A stretch of DNA of 64,000 bases from JAJECS01 sp965219705 (GTDB lineage: Bacteria > Chloroflexota > UBA11872): contig OZ244789.1 of NCBI GenBank assembly GCA_965219705.1, positions 1,178,001 through 1,242,000 of the forward strand, given 5' to 3'. Position numbers and translations under genes: made by a program. Shown piece after piece: positions 23,954 through 32,894 of this stretch. Position 1 is the stretch's first letter; each line of letters begins with the position of its first letter. Under the pieces are notes generated by a model, which saw only the letters and a program-made list of their open reading frames with translations, was not told the DNA's origin and did no database searches.

Positions 23954-25627
23954 GTGACGTTGAGGTGTCAGCGCGCCGTGCGTGGCGTAAGGTTCGCAGG
24001 CACATCCGCAGGGGGCGTTCCGCTGGTGCGCCGTAACATCGGCCGGCGTCGATTCATGGCCCTTTGCGCCACATCCGCGCTGCTCCCCGCGCTGGCGGCG
24101 CCCGCAGTTTCCGTGCACGCGGCCGCGGGCTCCGCGACGCCCGTGCCGGACGATGACTTTCCCATCGAACACGGCCGGCACTACCCGCAGGGGAGTGACG
24201 AATCCGGCAGCGGGTACGAAGTGCGCAACGTGGGCGACGCCCACTGGTGGGACACGTATCGCCGCCTCGGCGGTGCGGGTGTGCTGGGTCCTCCGCGAAG
24301 CGCACCATTCGCCGCTAACGGATTCGAATACCAAGCGTTGCGCTACGGCCTGCTGCAGTGGAAGGCGGCCGAAGGTCGTCTCGTGCTGGCGAACGCTCTC
24401 GAGGTCTTGGACCGCGCGGGGCACACCGATTGGCTCTACAGCTCTCGCCAAGTGCCCCGCCCGATCGAGGACGACGGCTCAACATCCTTTCAGCAGGCCG
24501 TCGAGATTCGCCTCGGCTGGCTCACCGACAACGCTATCCGCACCGTGTTCGAGGCCAACCCCGACCCGATCGGTCGACTCGCGTGGACGCCGGACCATGC
24601 GCGGGAGCGGTGGGGGTTGCCAATGTCCAGGCCGGAGCGGCTGGGACCGTTCGTCGCGCAGCGATTCCAGCGCGGCGTATTGCAGCACTGGATGGATGAA
24701 GTGGCGGGTTTGCCGGCGCCCGGGAGTGTGACGGCGGTGCTGCTGGATGAGGTGCTGCGGGACGCCGGCGTGATTCCGGACGCGGCGCTCGATCCTGTCG
24801 ACTCGACGGAGGCGGTGTGCCAGGCGGACGGGCGCACCGTCGGCGACCAATTGCAGGCTGCCGTCGCCGCTCGACTGGCCGCCGAGCCGGGCAACTGGGC
24901 GGTCTATGCAGCGCCCACGGGATCCGCCGCTGAGGTTGCGATTGACGCGGACGCGGTCGTACGGGCGGCCAGTTTGTGGAAGCTGGCCCTGCTCGTCGAG
25001 ACCTTCCGGCAGCGCGCCGCGGGCTACCTGGACTTCGACACGATGCTCCAAATGAACGCAGATGTGCTGGAACGGGTCGATCCCCCGGCGTCCCTGGCGC
25101 CGGGGCAGCGCATCACGGTCGGCGCCGCGCTGCAGCGGGCCATGACGATCAGTGACAACACGACGGCCGTCCTGCTCGGCGATCGCCTGGGATACGCCAC
25201 CATGACCCACACGCTGGCCGGGCTCGGCCTGCAGGCGACCGACGTGAACACCCGGGAACCGGTGACGACGGCGCGAGACATGGCGCTGCTGCTGGAGGTG
25301 GCGCTGGGCGCGCGGCCGGCGAGTTGGGCGCACCCGCTGGCTGACGTGCTGGAGATGCGAGACCTTCTGCTGGGCGAGACGCGCAACCAGCGCATTCCGG
25401 CCCGGTTGCCCGCGGGCACGGCCGTGGCGCACAAGACGGGCGATCTGGCGGGCGTCTCGAACGACGCCGGGATCATCTATGCCTCGACCGGCCCCCTCAC
25501 GCTGGCGATCCTGGCGCGCGACGTTCCGGCACACGGGCGCGCCGAGGCGACGGCAGCCGAGATCGCGGCCATGGTATTTCGGGGCTACGATCCCCAGACC
25601 GTGCAAAGTTCCGCCCCGGCGGGCTGA
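23954..25627 (+). CDS. Exported serine hydrolase of the class A beta-lactamase fold
   Basis: About 555 residues. A twin-arginine-like signal (RRRFMALCATSALLP) precedes a 270-residue N-terminal region of unknown type. The C-terminal domain has the three serine-hydrolase motifs in order: SLWK near residue 340, SDN in MTISDNTTAVLLG, and KTG in VAHKTGDLAG. These match class A beta-lactamases and related D-Ala-D-Ala peptidases. The unusual long N-terminal half argues against a dedicated beta-lactamase and for a cell-wall or regulatory hydrolase. The exact start is uncertain (GTG 24029 or ATG 24056 also give a signal peptide). Confidence 0.78.
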   Translation: MTLRCQRAVRGVRFAGTSAGGVPLVRRNIGRRRFMALCATSALLPALAAPAVSVHAAAGSATPVPDDDFPIEHGRHYPQGSDESGSGYEVRNVGDAHWWDTYRRLGGAGVLGPPRSAPFAANGFEYQALRYGLLQWKAAEGRLVLANALEVLDRAGHTDWLYSSRQVPRPIEDDGSTSFQQAVEIRLGWLTDNAIRTVFEANPDPIGRLAWTPDHARERWGLPMSRPERLGPFVAQRFQRGVLQHWMDEVAGLPAPGSVTAVLLDEVLRDAGVIPDAALDPVDSTEAVCQADGRTVGDQLQAAVAARLAAEPGNWAVYAAPTGSAAEVAIDADAVVRAASLWKLALLVETFRQRAAGYLDFDTMLQMNADVLERVDPPASLAPGQRITVGAALQRAMTISDNTTAVLLGDRLGYATMTHTLAGLGLQATDVNTREPVTTARDMALLLEVALGARPASWAHPLADVLEMRDLLLGETRNQRIPARLPAGTAVAHKTGDLAGVSNDAGIIYASTGPLTLAILARDVPAHGRAEATAAEIAAMVFRGYDPQTVQSSAPAG

Positions 25628-25726
25628 GCCGGCGATCGCTCCAGCAGGGCTTTTGTGCGCGATCCCACGCACGACTGGGTGGCACGGGGAGTACCATTTC
25701 GACATAGATATGGATCGCTCCTGGAA

Positions 25727-26440
25727 ATGACCATGTTCGATCGTCTCTTTGGATCCCGCGGCGACGGGCCACCGCCGGAAACGCCCGACGTCAGCCCGCG
25801 CCCGCCCGAGCTGCGCGAGCCTCGCCTCCCACCGCAGCAGCGGCTCACCGCCAAATGGCCGGTGCTGCACTACCAGGAGCCAGCCGCATACGACATGACC
25901 CGGTGGGACTTCCGCGTGACCGGACTGGTGGAAGACGACGCGCAGTGGTCCTGGGATGAGTTCACCTCGCTGCCGCGCACCGAGCTCGTCTCGGATATCC
26001 ACTGCGTCACCCACTGGAGCCGCTACGACAACCGGTGGGAGGGCGTTCACGTCCGCGAGGTGCTCAAGCGCATCAAGCCGCTTCCCGGCGCGGACTACGT
26101 GATGATTCATGCGGACCCCGGCTACACCACGAACGTGACCCTGGCTGAGCTCGACCAGGACGACGTGCTGTTCGCCGTCAACCACGACGGCGCTCCGCTG
26201 CCGCGTGAGCACGGCGGGCCCCTGCGACTGGTTCTCCCGAGCCTGTACTTCTGGAAGAGCGCCAAGTGGGTGCGCGGCCTGGAGTTCATGGATCACGAAG
26301 CACACGGCTTCTGGGAGCGGGGCGGCTATCACGTCCGCGGCGACCCGTGGCTGAATGAGCGCTTCGGCGGCCGCGTGCGCATGACCATGCAACAAGCAAG
26401 GTCTCGAGCGCTTCGCGAAGGTCGGCGGGTCGTCGAATAG
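25727..26440 (+). CDS. Molybdopterin-dependent oxidoreductase, sulfite oxidase-like
   Basis: 237 residues covering one molybdopterin-binding domain of the sulfite oxidase/MsrP (YedY) family. The molybdenum-ligating cysteine is in DIHCVTHWSRYDN, and later segments GPLRLVLPSLYFWKSAKWV and FWERGGYHVRGDPW are family signatures. There is no heme, no Tat signal and no dimerisation domain, so it is a minimal cytoplasmic version. Substrate unknown. It stands alone between the serine hydrolase and the SHMT fusion. A second ATG at 25733 is possible. Confidence 0.85.
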   Translation: MTMFDRLFGSRGDGPPPETPDVSPRPPELREPRLPPQQRLTAKWPVLHYQEPAAYDMTRWDFRVTGLVEDDAQWSWDEFTSLPRTELVSDIHCVTHWSRYDNRWEGVHVREVLKRIKPLPGADYVMIHADPGYTTNVTLAELDQDDVLFAVNHDGAPLPREHGGPLRLVLPSLYFWKSAKWVRGLEFMDHEAHGFWERGGYHVRGDPWLNERFGGRVRMTMQQARSRALREGRRVVE

Positions 26441-26506
26441 GCGACCGAGTTCGTCCCACGTGCCGGGCCGCCGTACGCTTGTAGCGCCGACCTCCGGGAT
26501 TTCCTG

Positions 26507-29500
26507 ATGTCCTCCGACGCCACCTACGCCGACCTGGCCCTCGAGCGTTCCGTTGCCCAGGTAGATCCGCTTGTTTCCGACCTGATCGAGCGCGAGCACG
26601 CGCGCCAGCGCGACAAGCTCATTCTCATCCCGTCCGAAAGCCTTACCCCGAAGCCGGTGCGCGAGGCGCTCGCGTCGCCGTTCACGAGCATCTACGCCGA
26701 GGGCTATGCGGCGGCTGCGATGATCCGCGACCAGGAGACGGCGCTGGCCGACCTCGACCGACAGCTCGCGCGCACCAGGCGGTACGGCGATCGCCGCTAC
26801 TACCGCGGCAATGAATTCAGCAACTTGGTGGAGGCGCTGGCCCAACGGCGCTGCGCGGAGCTCTTTGCCAACGACCGCGTAGCGTCGGCAGAGCTGCGCG
26901 TAAACGTGCAGCCGCTCTCGGGCGCGGCGGCCAACAATGCCGTCGAGGAGGCCCTGCTCGATCCTGAAGACACGATCATGGGGCTGGCCCTGGCGCACGG
27001 CGGGCACCTGAGCCACGGCGCGTCCGTCAACCGGTCGGGGCGGCGCTTCAAGTCGGCCAGCTACCGCATCGCAGCTGCCGACGCGCGGCTCGACTACGAC
27101 GATATCGCCGTGCGAGCCAAGGCCGCCCGGCCCCGGCTTCTCATCGCCGGGTACACCTCGTATCCGTGGGCGCCCGACTGGGAGCGGTTTCGCGCCATCG
27201 CCGACGAGGTGGGCGCACTGCTCATGGCCGACATCTCACATCCGGCGGGGCTCGTCGCCGCGGGCGCCTATCCGTCGCCGGTGGGCATCGCCGATGTCGT
27301 GACGTTCACAACGCACAAGACGCTGTTCGGCCCGCGCGGCGCGGTGATCCTTTCGCACCGGCGCGACCTGATGCGCGCGATCGATCGCTCCGTGTTTCCG
27401 GGGGAGCAAGGCGGACCGCACATCAACAAGATCGCGGCCATGGCGGTCGCCTTCAAGCTCGCCGCCTCGGACGCGTTCCACCGCACCCAGCGGCAGATGA
27501 CGGCCAACGCCAAGGCGCTCGCGGACGCCCTGGAAGCTGAAGGCGCCGGCGTGGCCTACGGCGGCACCGACACCCATCTCTTCGTCGTGAACCTGCGCCG
27601 CGTCGGGGCCACGGGCGACCTGCGCGGCGAGCCCGCCGTGCGCATGCTTGACGCTCTGGGCGTGGTGGCCAACCGGAACTCGTTGCCCGGCGACCGGGGG
27701 TTCGCCTCACCCACCGGTATTCGCATGGGCACCCCGTGGTTGACCCAGCGTGGCTACGGCACGGACGACATGCGGGCGCTGGCCAATATCTTGGGGCGCG
27801 CGTTTCGCGCCATGCACGGCGTGACGTACGGCGGCCGCAGGACCCCGCGCCACCGCGGACGCATGGGATATGACGACATGCGGTCGCTGAGCGCGGAAGT
27901 CCTCGACTTTGCCCGTCGCGGGCATGCCGAGGGGCCGTCGCCCTATGACCCGCCTGCAAGCACCAGCGGCATCCTGGTCGTACGGGGCGCTCGCGCGCTG
28001 TCGTTCCTGGACGAGCTTGCCAATCGGCGAGTACGTGACCTGAAGCCGGGCGAGGCGCGCCACGTGGCCCTGGCGGGTCCTCCTGGCAGCGACGCAGTCA
28101 GCGCGGTGGTGGCCCGACCCGCCGCCGACCAAACGGACATCTCGGCCTGGATCGTGGTCGACGCCGACCGCGCCGATGCGCTGGCCGACTGGCTCCGGGC
28201 GGCGTCCGACGGCTACGTGATCGTCGATGCGGACGAGCCCAGCCGCAAGCTCAGCGGGCCGGTCACGGTTACCGCGGCTGCCGGCGATGCACCGGCGGTG
28301 CGGGCGGCGCTGGCCAGCCTTGGGGTGACCAGCGCGCCGCTGCCGGCCCCGCCTGCCGACGACGCCTCGCGCCCCTGGTTCGTGGGCCGGCGCCCGATCC
28401 CCGCCGCCGGCAACGGTCCCCAGCCGTTCGACTGGCAGGAGCCCGAGCCGGATGAGCCGCGGCTCACGCCGCTGCACCCCTTCCATTCCCAGGAAGCGAA
28501 AAAACTCGTCCCGTTCGCGGGCTGGGACATGCCGGTCTGGTACACGAGCATTGCGGCGGAACACCAGGCCGTGCGGAAGTCGGCCGGGCTGTTTGACGTC
28601 GGTCACATGGGCGTCTTCGCCATCTCCGGCCCGGACGCCGCCGAGTTCCTGGACATCGTGGTCACCGGCAGCGCCACCCGCCTGCCCGTGGGCCGCGCGG
28701 CCTATACCTATCTGCTGGACGCCAACGGCCATTGCCTCGATGACCTCATCGTCTACCGCCTGGCCCCCGACCGGTTCATGGCGGTGGTCAACGCGGCCAA
28801 CGCGGCCAAGGATTGGGCCTGGCTCACGGGCGTGAACGACGGCGCCTATCAGGTTGTCGCGGGCGACGGGGCGGCGCGGTTGCCCGTTCGCGCCGCGCTC
28901 GTGGACCTCAAGAGCCCAGCGGCCGGCGACGCGGCGCGGCTCGACCTGGCATTCCAGGGGCCAAAGGCGCGCCGCGTCCTGCAGCGGATCGTCGCCACCG
29001 ACGACCAGCGGCGCGCGCTCGACGCCATGCGCATGAATCACGTCCGCGCCTTCACGCTCGCCGGCGCCGACGTCGAGATCGCTCACACGGGCTACACCGG
29101 CGAAGCCATCGGCTACGAGATATTCGTGCACCCGGACGCGGCGCGCACCGTGTGGGACGCAATCCTCGAGGCGGGCGCTGCCGACGGCGTCGTTCCCGTC
29201 GGGTTGGGAGCGCGAGACTCCACCCGCACGGAGGCCGGCTTTCCGCTCTACGGCCACGAGCTTGCCGGGCCGCTGGACTTCACGCCGGGCGACGCGGGAT
29301 TTGGCCGCTTCGTCAAGGTCTATAAGCCGTTCTTCGTCGGGCGCGATCCCTACGTTCGGCGGGAGGCGGCGCGCAAGTCGGCCATCGTGCGCTTCTCGAT
29401 TGCCGACGAGCGGGTGCCCATGGCGCGGCAGGGCGATCCCGTCACCGATCGACGCGGCGCCTGGATCGGCACGGTCACCAGCGCCACGCGCGCCGCCAGC

Positions 29501-29683
29501 GGGCGTCAGATCGGGATGGCTCACGTCGGCGCCGCGCACACGCGCCGGCGCAACGAGCTGCGCATCTTTGCCGGAGTATCGGCACGGCGTCCGGGACCGC
29601 CGCAGTCACCCGCCGCGCTCGGCCCTGGAAAGCGCTACGCCCTCCCGGCTGTGGCCACGGTCATCGCGCGATTCCGCGCGTAG
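26507..29683 (+). CDS. Fused serine hydroxymethyltransferase - GcvT aminomethyltransferase
   Basis: 1058 residues with three parts. Residues about 1-440 are SHMT, with the PLP lysine in TFTTHKTLFGPRGAV near residue 271. Residues about 480-620 look like a decayed GcvT N-terminal fold (LVVRGARALSFLDELANRRV, DLKPGEARHV). Residues about 655-1058 are an intact GcvT with FAGWDMPVWYTS, FDVGHMG and GLGARDSTRTEAGFPLYGHEL. Both enzymes exchange one-carbon units between glycine, serine and tetrahydrofolate, so fusion could channel methylene-THF. Other glycine-cleavage genes (gcvH, gcvP) are not in the window. Such SHMT-GcvT fusions are, to my knowledge, seen in Chloroflexota. Confidence 0.88.
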   Translation: MSSDATYADLALERSVAQVDPLVSDLIEREHARQRDKLILIPSESLTPKPVREALASPFTSIYAEGYAAAAMIRDQETALADLDRQLARTRRYGDRRYYRGNEFSNLVEALAQRRCAELFANDRVASAELRVNVQPLSGAAANNAVEEALLDPEDTIMGLALAHGGHLSHGASVNRSGRRFKSASYRIAAADARLDYDDIAVRAKAARPRLLIAGYTSYPWAPDWERFRAIADEVGALLMADISHPAGLVAAGAYPSPVGIADVVTFTTHKTLFGPRGAVILSHRRDLMRAIDRSVFPGEQGGPHINKIAAMAVAFKLAASDAFHRTQRQMTANAKALADALEAEGAGVAYGGTDTHLFVVNLRRVGATGDLRGEPAVRMLDALGVVANRNSLPGDRGFASPTGIRMGTPWLTQRGYGTDDMRALANILGRAFRAMHGVTYGGRRTPRHRGRMGYDDMRSLSAEVLDFARRGHAEGPSPYDPPASTSGILVVRGARALSFLDELANRRVRDLKPGEARHVALAGPPGSDAVSAVVARPAADQTDISAWIVVDADRADALADWLRAASDGYVIVDADEPSRKLSGPVTVTAAAGDAPAVRAALASLGVTSAPLPAPPADDASRPWFVGRRPIPAAGNGPQPFDWQEPEPDEPRLTPLHPFHSQEAKKLVPFAGWDMPVWYTSIAAEHQAVRKSAGLFDVGHMGVFAISGPDAAEFLDIVVTGSATRLPVGRAAYTYLLDANGHCLDDLIVYRLAPDRFMAVVNAANAAKDWAWLTGVNDGAYQVVAGDGAARLPVRAALVDLKSPAAGDAARLDLAFQGPKARRVLQRIVATDDQRRALDAMRMNHVRAFTLAGADVEIAHTGYTGEAIGYEIFVHPDAARTVWDAILEAGAADGVVPVGLGARDSTRTEAGFPLYGHELAGPLDFTPGDAGFGRFVKVYKPFFVGRDPYVRREAARKSAIVRFSIADERVPMARQGDPVTDRRGAWIGTVTSATRAASGRQIGMAHVGAAHTRRRNELRIFAGVSARRPGPPQSPAALGPGKRYALPAVATVIARFRA

Positions 29684-29757
29684 CGGAGACCGCGCTAGAT
29701 CAGCAGCGCATAGACGGTTGGCAGTCCCATCGGGACGCGGTGCCAGGTTTGGCTGGC
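29651..29757. repeat. Junction repeat, copy A (3' end of SHMT-GcvT plus stub of a BNR-type gene)
   Basis: The last codons of the fusion gene and the following 75 bases recur at 30735-30842 with about three-quarters identity. On the minus strand this copy encodes QTWHRVPMGLPTVYALLI then a stop, nearly the same tail as the gene ending at 30778 (QTWQCTLTGLPAVHALLI), but without the rest of that gene. The DUF3800 gene lies between the two copies. Confidence 0.75.
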
Positions 29758-29788
29758 GCGTGGTGACAGCGGCCTACGGCTCGCATCC

Positions 29789-30562
29789 TCAGGGGTCGTC
29801 GGTGGACGGAGTGCGGTGGAGGCGCCAGGAGAGGCAGGCGGTACACATGCACTGCTCGGCCTCGGCGCTGAGGTGGGTCAGGCCATGGAGTCGATCGCCC
29901 TCGCGATCGAACTTCGGTAAGAGTTTGGTGAAGTCCCACGCTAACCCTTTCTCGTAGCTTCCCCACGTGGCGTTGGTTACCAAATCAGCTGCCTGTAGCA
30001 AACGCGTTCGTGAGGCCCGGGTAAAGAGCGGAACGTCCGCAAGGTTGCGAGTTCGATTCCACTGTGTGCCGTCACGCAGGATCCGGTCGCCCAGCGTTTC
30101 AAGCCGCTCGCGATAGTTCGACTCAGCGACGATCACGAGGCCACGCTGCGTGTCCCCCAATTGGTGGCGCCGACTTAGCATGAGATCAAATCGGCTGATC
30201 ACGTCCTCAAAGGCAACCTCATATGGATCGCGGGGAGCAGCGTGCGCCCTATCCACGACGGTCGCGAACAGTACGGGATGAGGCGAGTCGCTGAGAGCAG
30301 CGTATGAGTCCTTCAGGAACTGATAGCGCTGCGCTCCCGTCAGTTGGTCGTACGGCGGGCGGGCGCGTTCACCCTCCCTGACGCGGAGCGGCGACGCGTG
30401 GACCTCGACCGAGGCGTAAGTTTCCGGAAAGAAGCGCTGTGCCACTGCATCAAGGTCTTGCTGTAGCCAGTACACGCTGCGCTCAAAGACCGCCAAGCCA
30501 CCCACAACAACGTGGCTGGTGCCGGGGTGTGTCCCAGCCTCGTCGAGATACAGCAAGTACAT
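29789..30562 (-). CDS. DUF3800-domain protein
   Basis: A 257-residue protein with the DUF3800 start LYLDEAGTHPG (acidic pair DE, as in RNase H-like folds), a middle LVIVAESNYRERLETLGDRI and the late acidic motif LLQAADLVTNATWGSYEKG. DUF3800 proteins are common in mobile and defence contexts and are suspected RNase H-fold nucleases; activity is not proven. ATG 30562, preceded by GGGAG, was chosen because the domain begins there. It is bracketed by two copies of the SHMT/BNR junction, so it looks like a recently gained cassette. Confidence 0.82.
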   Translation of the reverse strand: MYLLYLDEAGTHPGTSHVVVGGLAVFERSVYWLQQDLDAVAQRFFPETYASVEVHASPLRVREGERARPPYDQLTGAQRYQFLKDSYAALSDSPHPVLFATVVDRAHAAPRDPYEVAFEDVISRFDLMLSRRHQLGDTQRGLVIVAESNYRERLETLGDRILRDGTQWNRTRNLADVPLFTRASRTRLLQAADLVTNATWGSYEKGLAWDFTKLLPKFDREGDRLHGLTHLSAEAEQCMCTACLSWRLHRTPSTDDP

Positions 30563-30734
30563 GAGAACAACTCCCGCACAGATCATCCCGGACGGGCGAC
30601 CTGAGCGGTCGCCCATATAGGCCAAAAAAAAGACTCGAAGTTGCAGCCGGCTGGGCGTGAGCCCTGCGAACCTACGGTACCCGAGCAGTCCTGCCAGCCG
30701 TCCTGATCGTCCATGGCAGGACGGCGACTGTCAA

Positions 30735-30842
30735 GCGGCCACGGTCATCACCCGCTTCCGCGGCTAGTGACGATCCGCTAGATCAAGAGCGCGTGCACGG
30801 CGGGCAGCCCCGTGAGCGTGCATTGCCAGGTTTGCCCGCTGT
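30735..30842. repeat. Junction repeat, copy B (stub of SHMT-GcvT 3' end plus 3' end of BNR-type gene)
   Basis: This copy contains plus-strand codons for ATVITRFRG and a stop, a diverged version of the last residues of the SHMT-GcvT fusion (ATVIARFRA), followed by the true 3' end of the minus-strand gene. It is the counterpart of copy A about 1.08 kb to the left. Confidence 0.75.
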
Positions 30843-31728
30843 CCGCCGAGCAATAGAGCGCGCCGTCGGGACCCGCCATGGCCGCGTTGGGTCCATCGGC
30901 CACCAGTGTGTGAGTGTCGATGTTGCCGTCGAAGTGGTCGGGCAGCCCGTCGCGGCAGCGGTCGAACGGCTCGTCGCCGTCGAGCGGACGCCGGTACAAA
31001 GCCGCGTCCTGTCCGCCGGGTCCGCGCGCTACGGAGAGCAGGATCGTGGACTCGCTTAGGGCGACGGCTCGGGCGTAGGTGGCGTGGAGGCCTCGGGCGT
31101 CCATGTCCCACGAATCGCCGCGGTCACGCGAGATGGCCAGGCCGCGAGCGGTGGCGGCCAGCAGCAGCCCGTCATGGCCCTCGGGAGCGATGACCTGATG
31201 CGCGTCGGCGCGAATATCCAATGCCGTCGCCTGCCACGTCTCGGCGTCGTCGTCCGACCGCAGCACGCCGCCCACGTGCACGTTGGCGTAGAGCGCGCCC
31301 TCCTCGTCCATGACCATGGACCGAGTTGCCGGCGGTCCGCCCCAGGGCGTGAACCAGTGCTCGCGGCCTTCGGCTTCATCGAAGCCCGGAACCGGCTGGA
31401 GCGCCGGGCCGTCGAGATGTCGAAGATACGCGCCGTCGGTTCCCAAGAGAACGCTTGCCGGGATGTAGCCGCCACGCCCGGCCCCGTCGGTATCCATGAC
31501 GATGGCTGCGGGCGTGGGCACAGCGCATGTAAGTGCGGGATCGCTAGCCGCCGCGGCGGCGGCCAAGGTCAGCTCACCCTCTTGCAGCCGCCAGACCTCG
31601 CGCCCGTCGACGACGACCCACGCGTTGTCCGGTCGTCCGGCCAGCGCGCGGATTGACCGTCCGTCAAGCCCGAGCAGCGCGCCGTCGGCCGTGCGCAGAC
31701 CGTCACGGGTGCCGATTAGGAGTTTCAC
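30778..31728 (-). CDS. BNR/sialidase-like repeat (beta-propeller) protein
   Basis: 316 residues with repeated Asp-box-like units: RSDDDAETWQ, SRDRGDSWDM and SADSGQTWQ, each preceded by a hydrophobic strand. This pattern indicates a six- or seven-bladed propeller of the sialidase/YCF48/glycosyl-hydrolase BNR type. No signal peptide is seen, so it may act in the cytoplasm. GTG 31728, starting KLLIGTRDGL, was chosen because the residues upstream are low-complexity and run into a non-coding stretch. Function unknown. Confidence 0.75.
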   Translation of the reverse strand: MKLLIGTRDGLRTADGALLGLDGRSIRALAGRPDNAWVVVDGREVWRLQEGELTLAAAAAASDPALTCAVPTPAAIVMDTDGAGRGGYIPASVLLGTDGAYLRHLDGPALQPVPGFDEAEGREHWFTPWGGPPATRSMVMDEEGALYANVHVGGVLRSDDDAETWQATALDIRADAHQVIAPEGHDGLLLAATARGLAISRDRGDSWDMDARGLHATYARAVALSESTILLSVARGPGGQDAALYRRPLDGDEPFDRCRDGLPDHFDGNIDTHTLVADGPNAAMAGPDGALYCSADSGQTWQCTLTGLPAVHALLI

Positions 31729-32233
31729 GGCTAGTGCCTCTGGATCGCTCGCTGCCTGCAACCTAGCAGCATCGGGCCATCCCCTCGCCTTCGACGAGAA
31801 ACCGTCCCCTCTCCCTGGGTGCTCAGACCGGGTATATGGGTTACAGGTGTTCGGAGACATCGTTTACACATGTGAACCGGGTCCCGCAGGTCGAGCGTTC
31901 CGAGGTCGTCCGTCAGGAACCGCATGGCCCAGCAGCCGTCGGTGGCCGTCGGGCGAAACGCCACGAGCTGCCCGCGCAGCGCCACAAACTCGGCCCGCAG
32001 GTCACTCACGCGTCGCTCCGCACATGGCGCATCGCCATCCCCCTCCGCACCACGGGACGTGCAAACCATGTCCCAGAACGGGCGGAGACCCTGTCTCCGG
32101 TCTGCACAATCGGAGAGCGTGAGGGTGAGGTGCATCGAGGCGCGCTTCGTCCCGACGCCTGCCGTAAGGAAGCAAAGTGACCCACGACGGACGGGCCTGC
32201 GCCCATCAGGCCCGGCTATACTTCGGGGAAGCT
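31729..32233. other. Gene-free stretch with a possible insertion-sequence end
   Basis: About 500 bases without a convincing gene. On the minus strand near 31830-31885 the spaced triplets TGTAAAC, ATGTCTCCGAACACCTGTAA and CCCATATACCCGG resemble the terminal sequences I associate with IS481-type elements; no transposase is present. A short minus-strand frame around 31900-32010 (DLRAEFVALRGQLVAF) resembles a decayed coiled-coil protein. Both are weak. Confidence 0.35.
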
Positions 32234-32321
32234 GGAGGGGTGTCCGAGTGGCTTAAGGAGGTGGTCTTGAAAACCACTAGGCGGCTTGCCCGTCTCGTGG
32301 GTTCGAATCCCACCCCCTCCG
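32234..32321 (+). tRNA. tRNA-Ser(UGA)
   Basis: An 88-base class II tRNA. The acceptor stem GGAGGGG pairs with CCCCTCC, the anticodon stem GTGGT/ACCAC encloses CTTGAAA giving anticodon TGA at 32268-32270, there is a long variable arm, and the T-loop is GGTTCGAATCC. The 3' CCA is not encoded. Confidence 0.96.
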
Positions 32322-32352
32322 CCCGCCGCCCCGTCCGGCCCGGTCCGATCTT

Positions 32353-32445
32353 GGAGGAGTCGCATAGTTGGTCTAGTGCGGCCGCCTGCTAAGCGGTTAC
32401 CGGGGGTATCCCCCTCGGTCGTGGGTTCGAATCCCACCTCCTCCG
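32353..32445 (+). tRNA. tRNA-Ser(GCU)
   Basis: A 93-base class II tRNA with acceptor GGAGGAG/CTCCTCC, anticodon loop CTGCTAA (anticodon GCT at 32388-32390), long variable arm and standard T-loop. CCA is not encoded. It is 31 bases after tRNA-Ser(UGA), and a degenerate copy lies at 33225-33317. Confidence 0.95.
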
Positions 32446-32666
32446 CCGGCAGTCTCGCTGCGGCCTAGCGCCGGTTCTTGCCGCCGGCGGAACCCTCGGT
32501 TGACCTGCGCCATGCCGACTAGCCCATCGTGGCTGCCGGTGATCTCCGCCGCCCGGGGACGACGCTTGATCGGGCTTGCCGCATCGACGCTTCTCAACTC
32601 CCCCACTCGGTCTGCCGCCTGCGATACTATGAATACACTTATTCAGCGCACGCGGGGACGCATCTC

Positions 32667-32894
32667 CTGGCGACGTCGATCCGCTTGTCTCCCGAAACCG
32701 AGGAGCGCCTTCGCTTCCTCGCCGCTCGAACCGGGCGCTCCAAGGCCTACTACCTGCGCGAGCTCATCGAAAACGGCATCAATGACCTCGAGGACTACTA
32801 CCTGGCCGCCGATGTGCTCGAGCGCGTGCGCAAGGGGCAGGAACGCCTGCATCCGGCCGCGGATGTGAAAGCCGACCTTGCCCTGGACGGTTGA
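32667..32894 (+). CDS. Ribbon-helix-helix antitoxin (RelB-like)
   Basis: About 75 residues: LATSIRLSPETEERLRFLA, then RTGRSKAYYLRELIENGI and LEDYYLAADVLERVR. The N-terminal strand plus two helices form an RHH DNA-binding domain, and the tail would wrap the toxin. No ATG lies near the expected start; CTG 32667, eight bases after GGGGA, fits best, while ATG 32529 would add 46 unrelated residues. It overlaps the toxin gene by 17 bases. The pair should autoregulate from the short AT-rich stretch around 32625-32645. Confidence 0.8.
   Translation: MATSIRLSPETEERLRFLAARTGRSKAYYLRELIENGINDLEDYYLAADVLERVRKGQERLHPAADVKADLALDG

Noticed and set aside
26441..26506. Glycine riboswitch before the SHMT-GcvT gene
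   Set aside because: The gap to the preceding gene is only 66 bases and contains no glycine-aptamer core or hairpin pattern.
24479..27016. Very long minus-strand open frame (about 845 codons)
   Set aside because: It lies opposite the serine hydrolase, molybdoenzyme and SHMT genes, whose motifs are clear. Its protein is Arg/His/Gly-rich with no motif; long antisense frames are expected at this GC content.
27707..29539. Minus-strand open frame of about 610 codons
   Set aside because: Antisense to the SHMT-GcvT fusion; no motif in the predicted protein.
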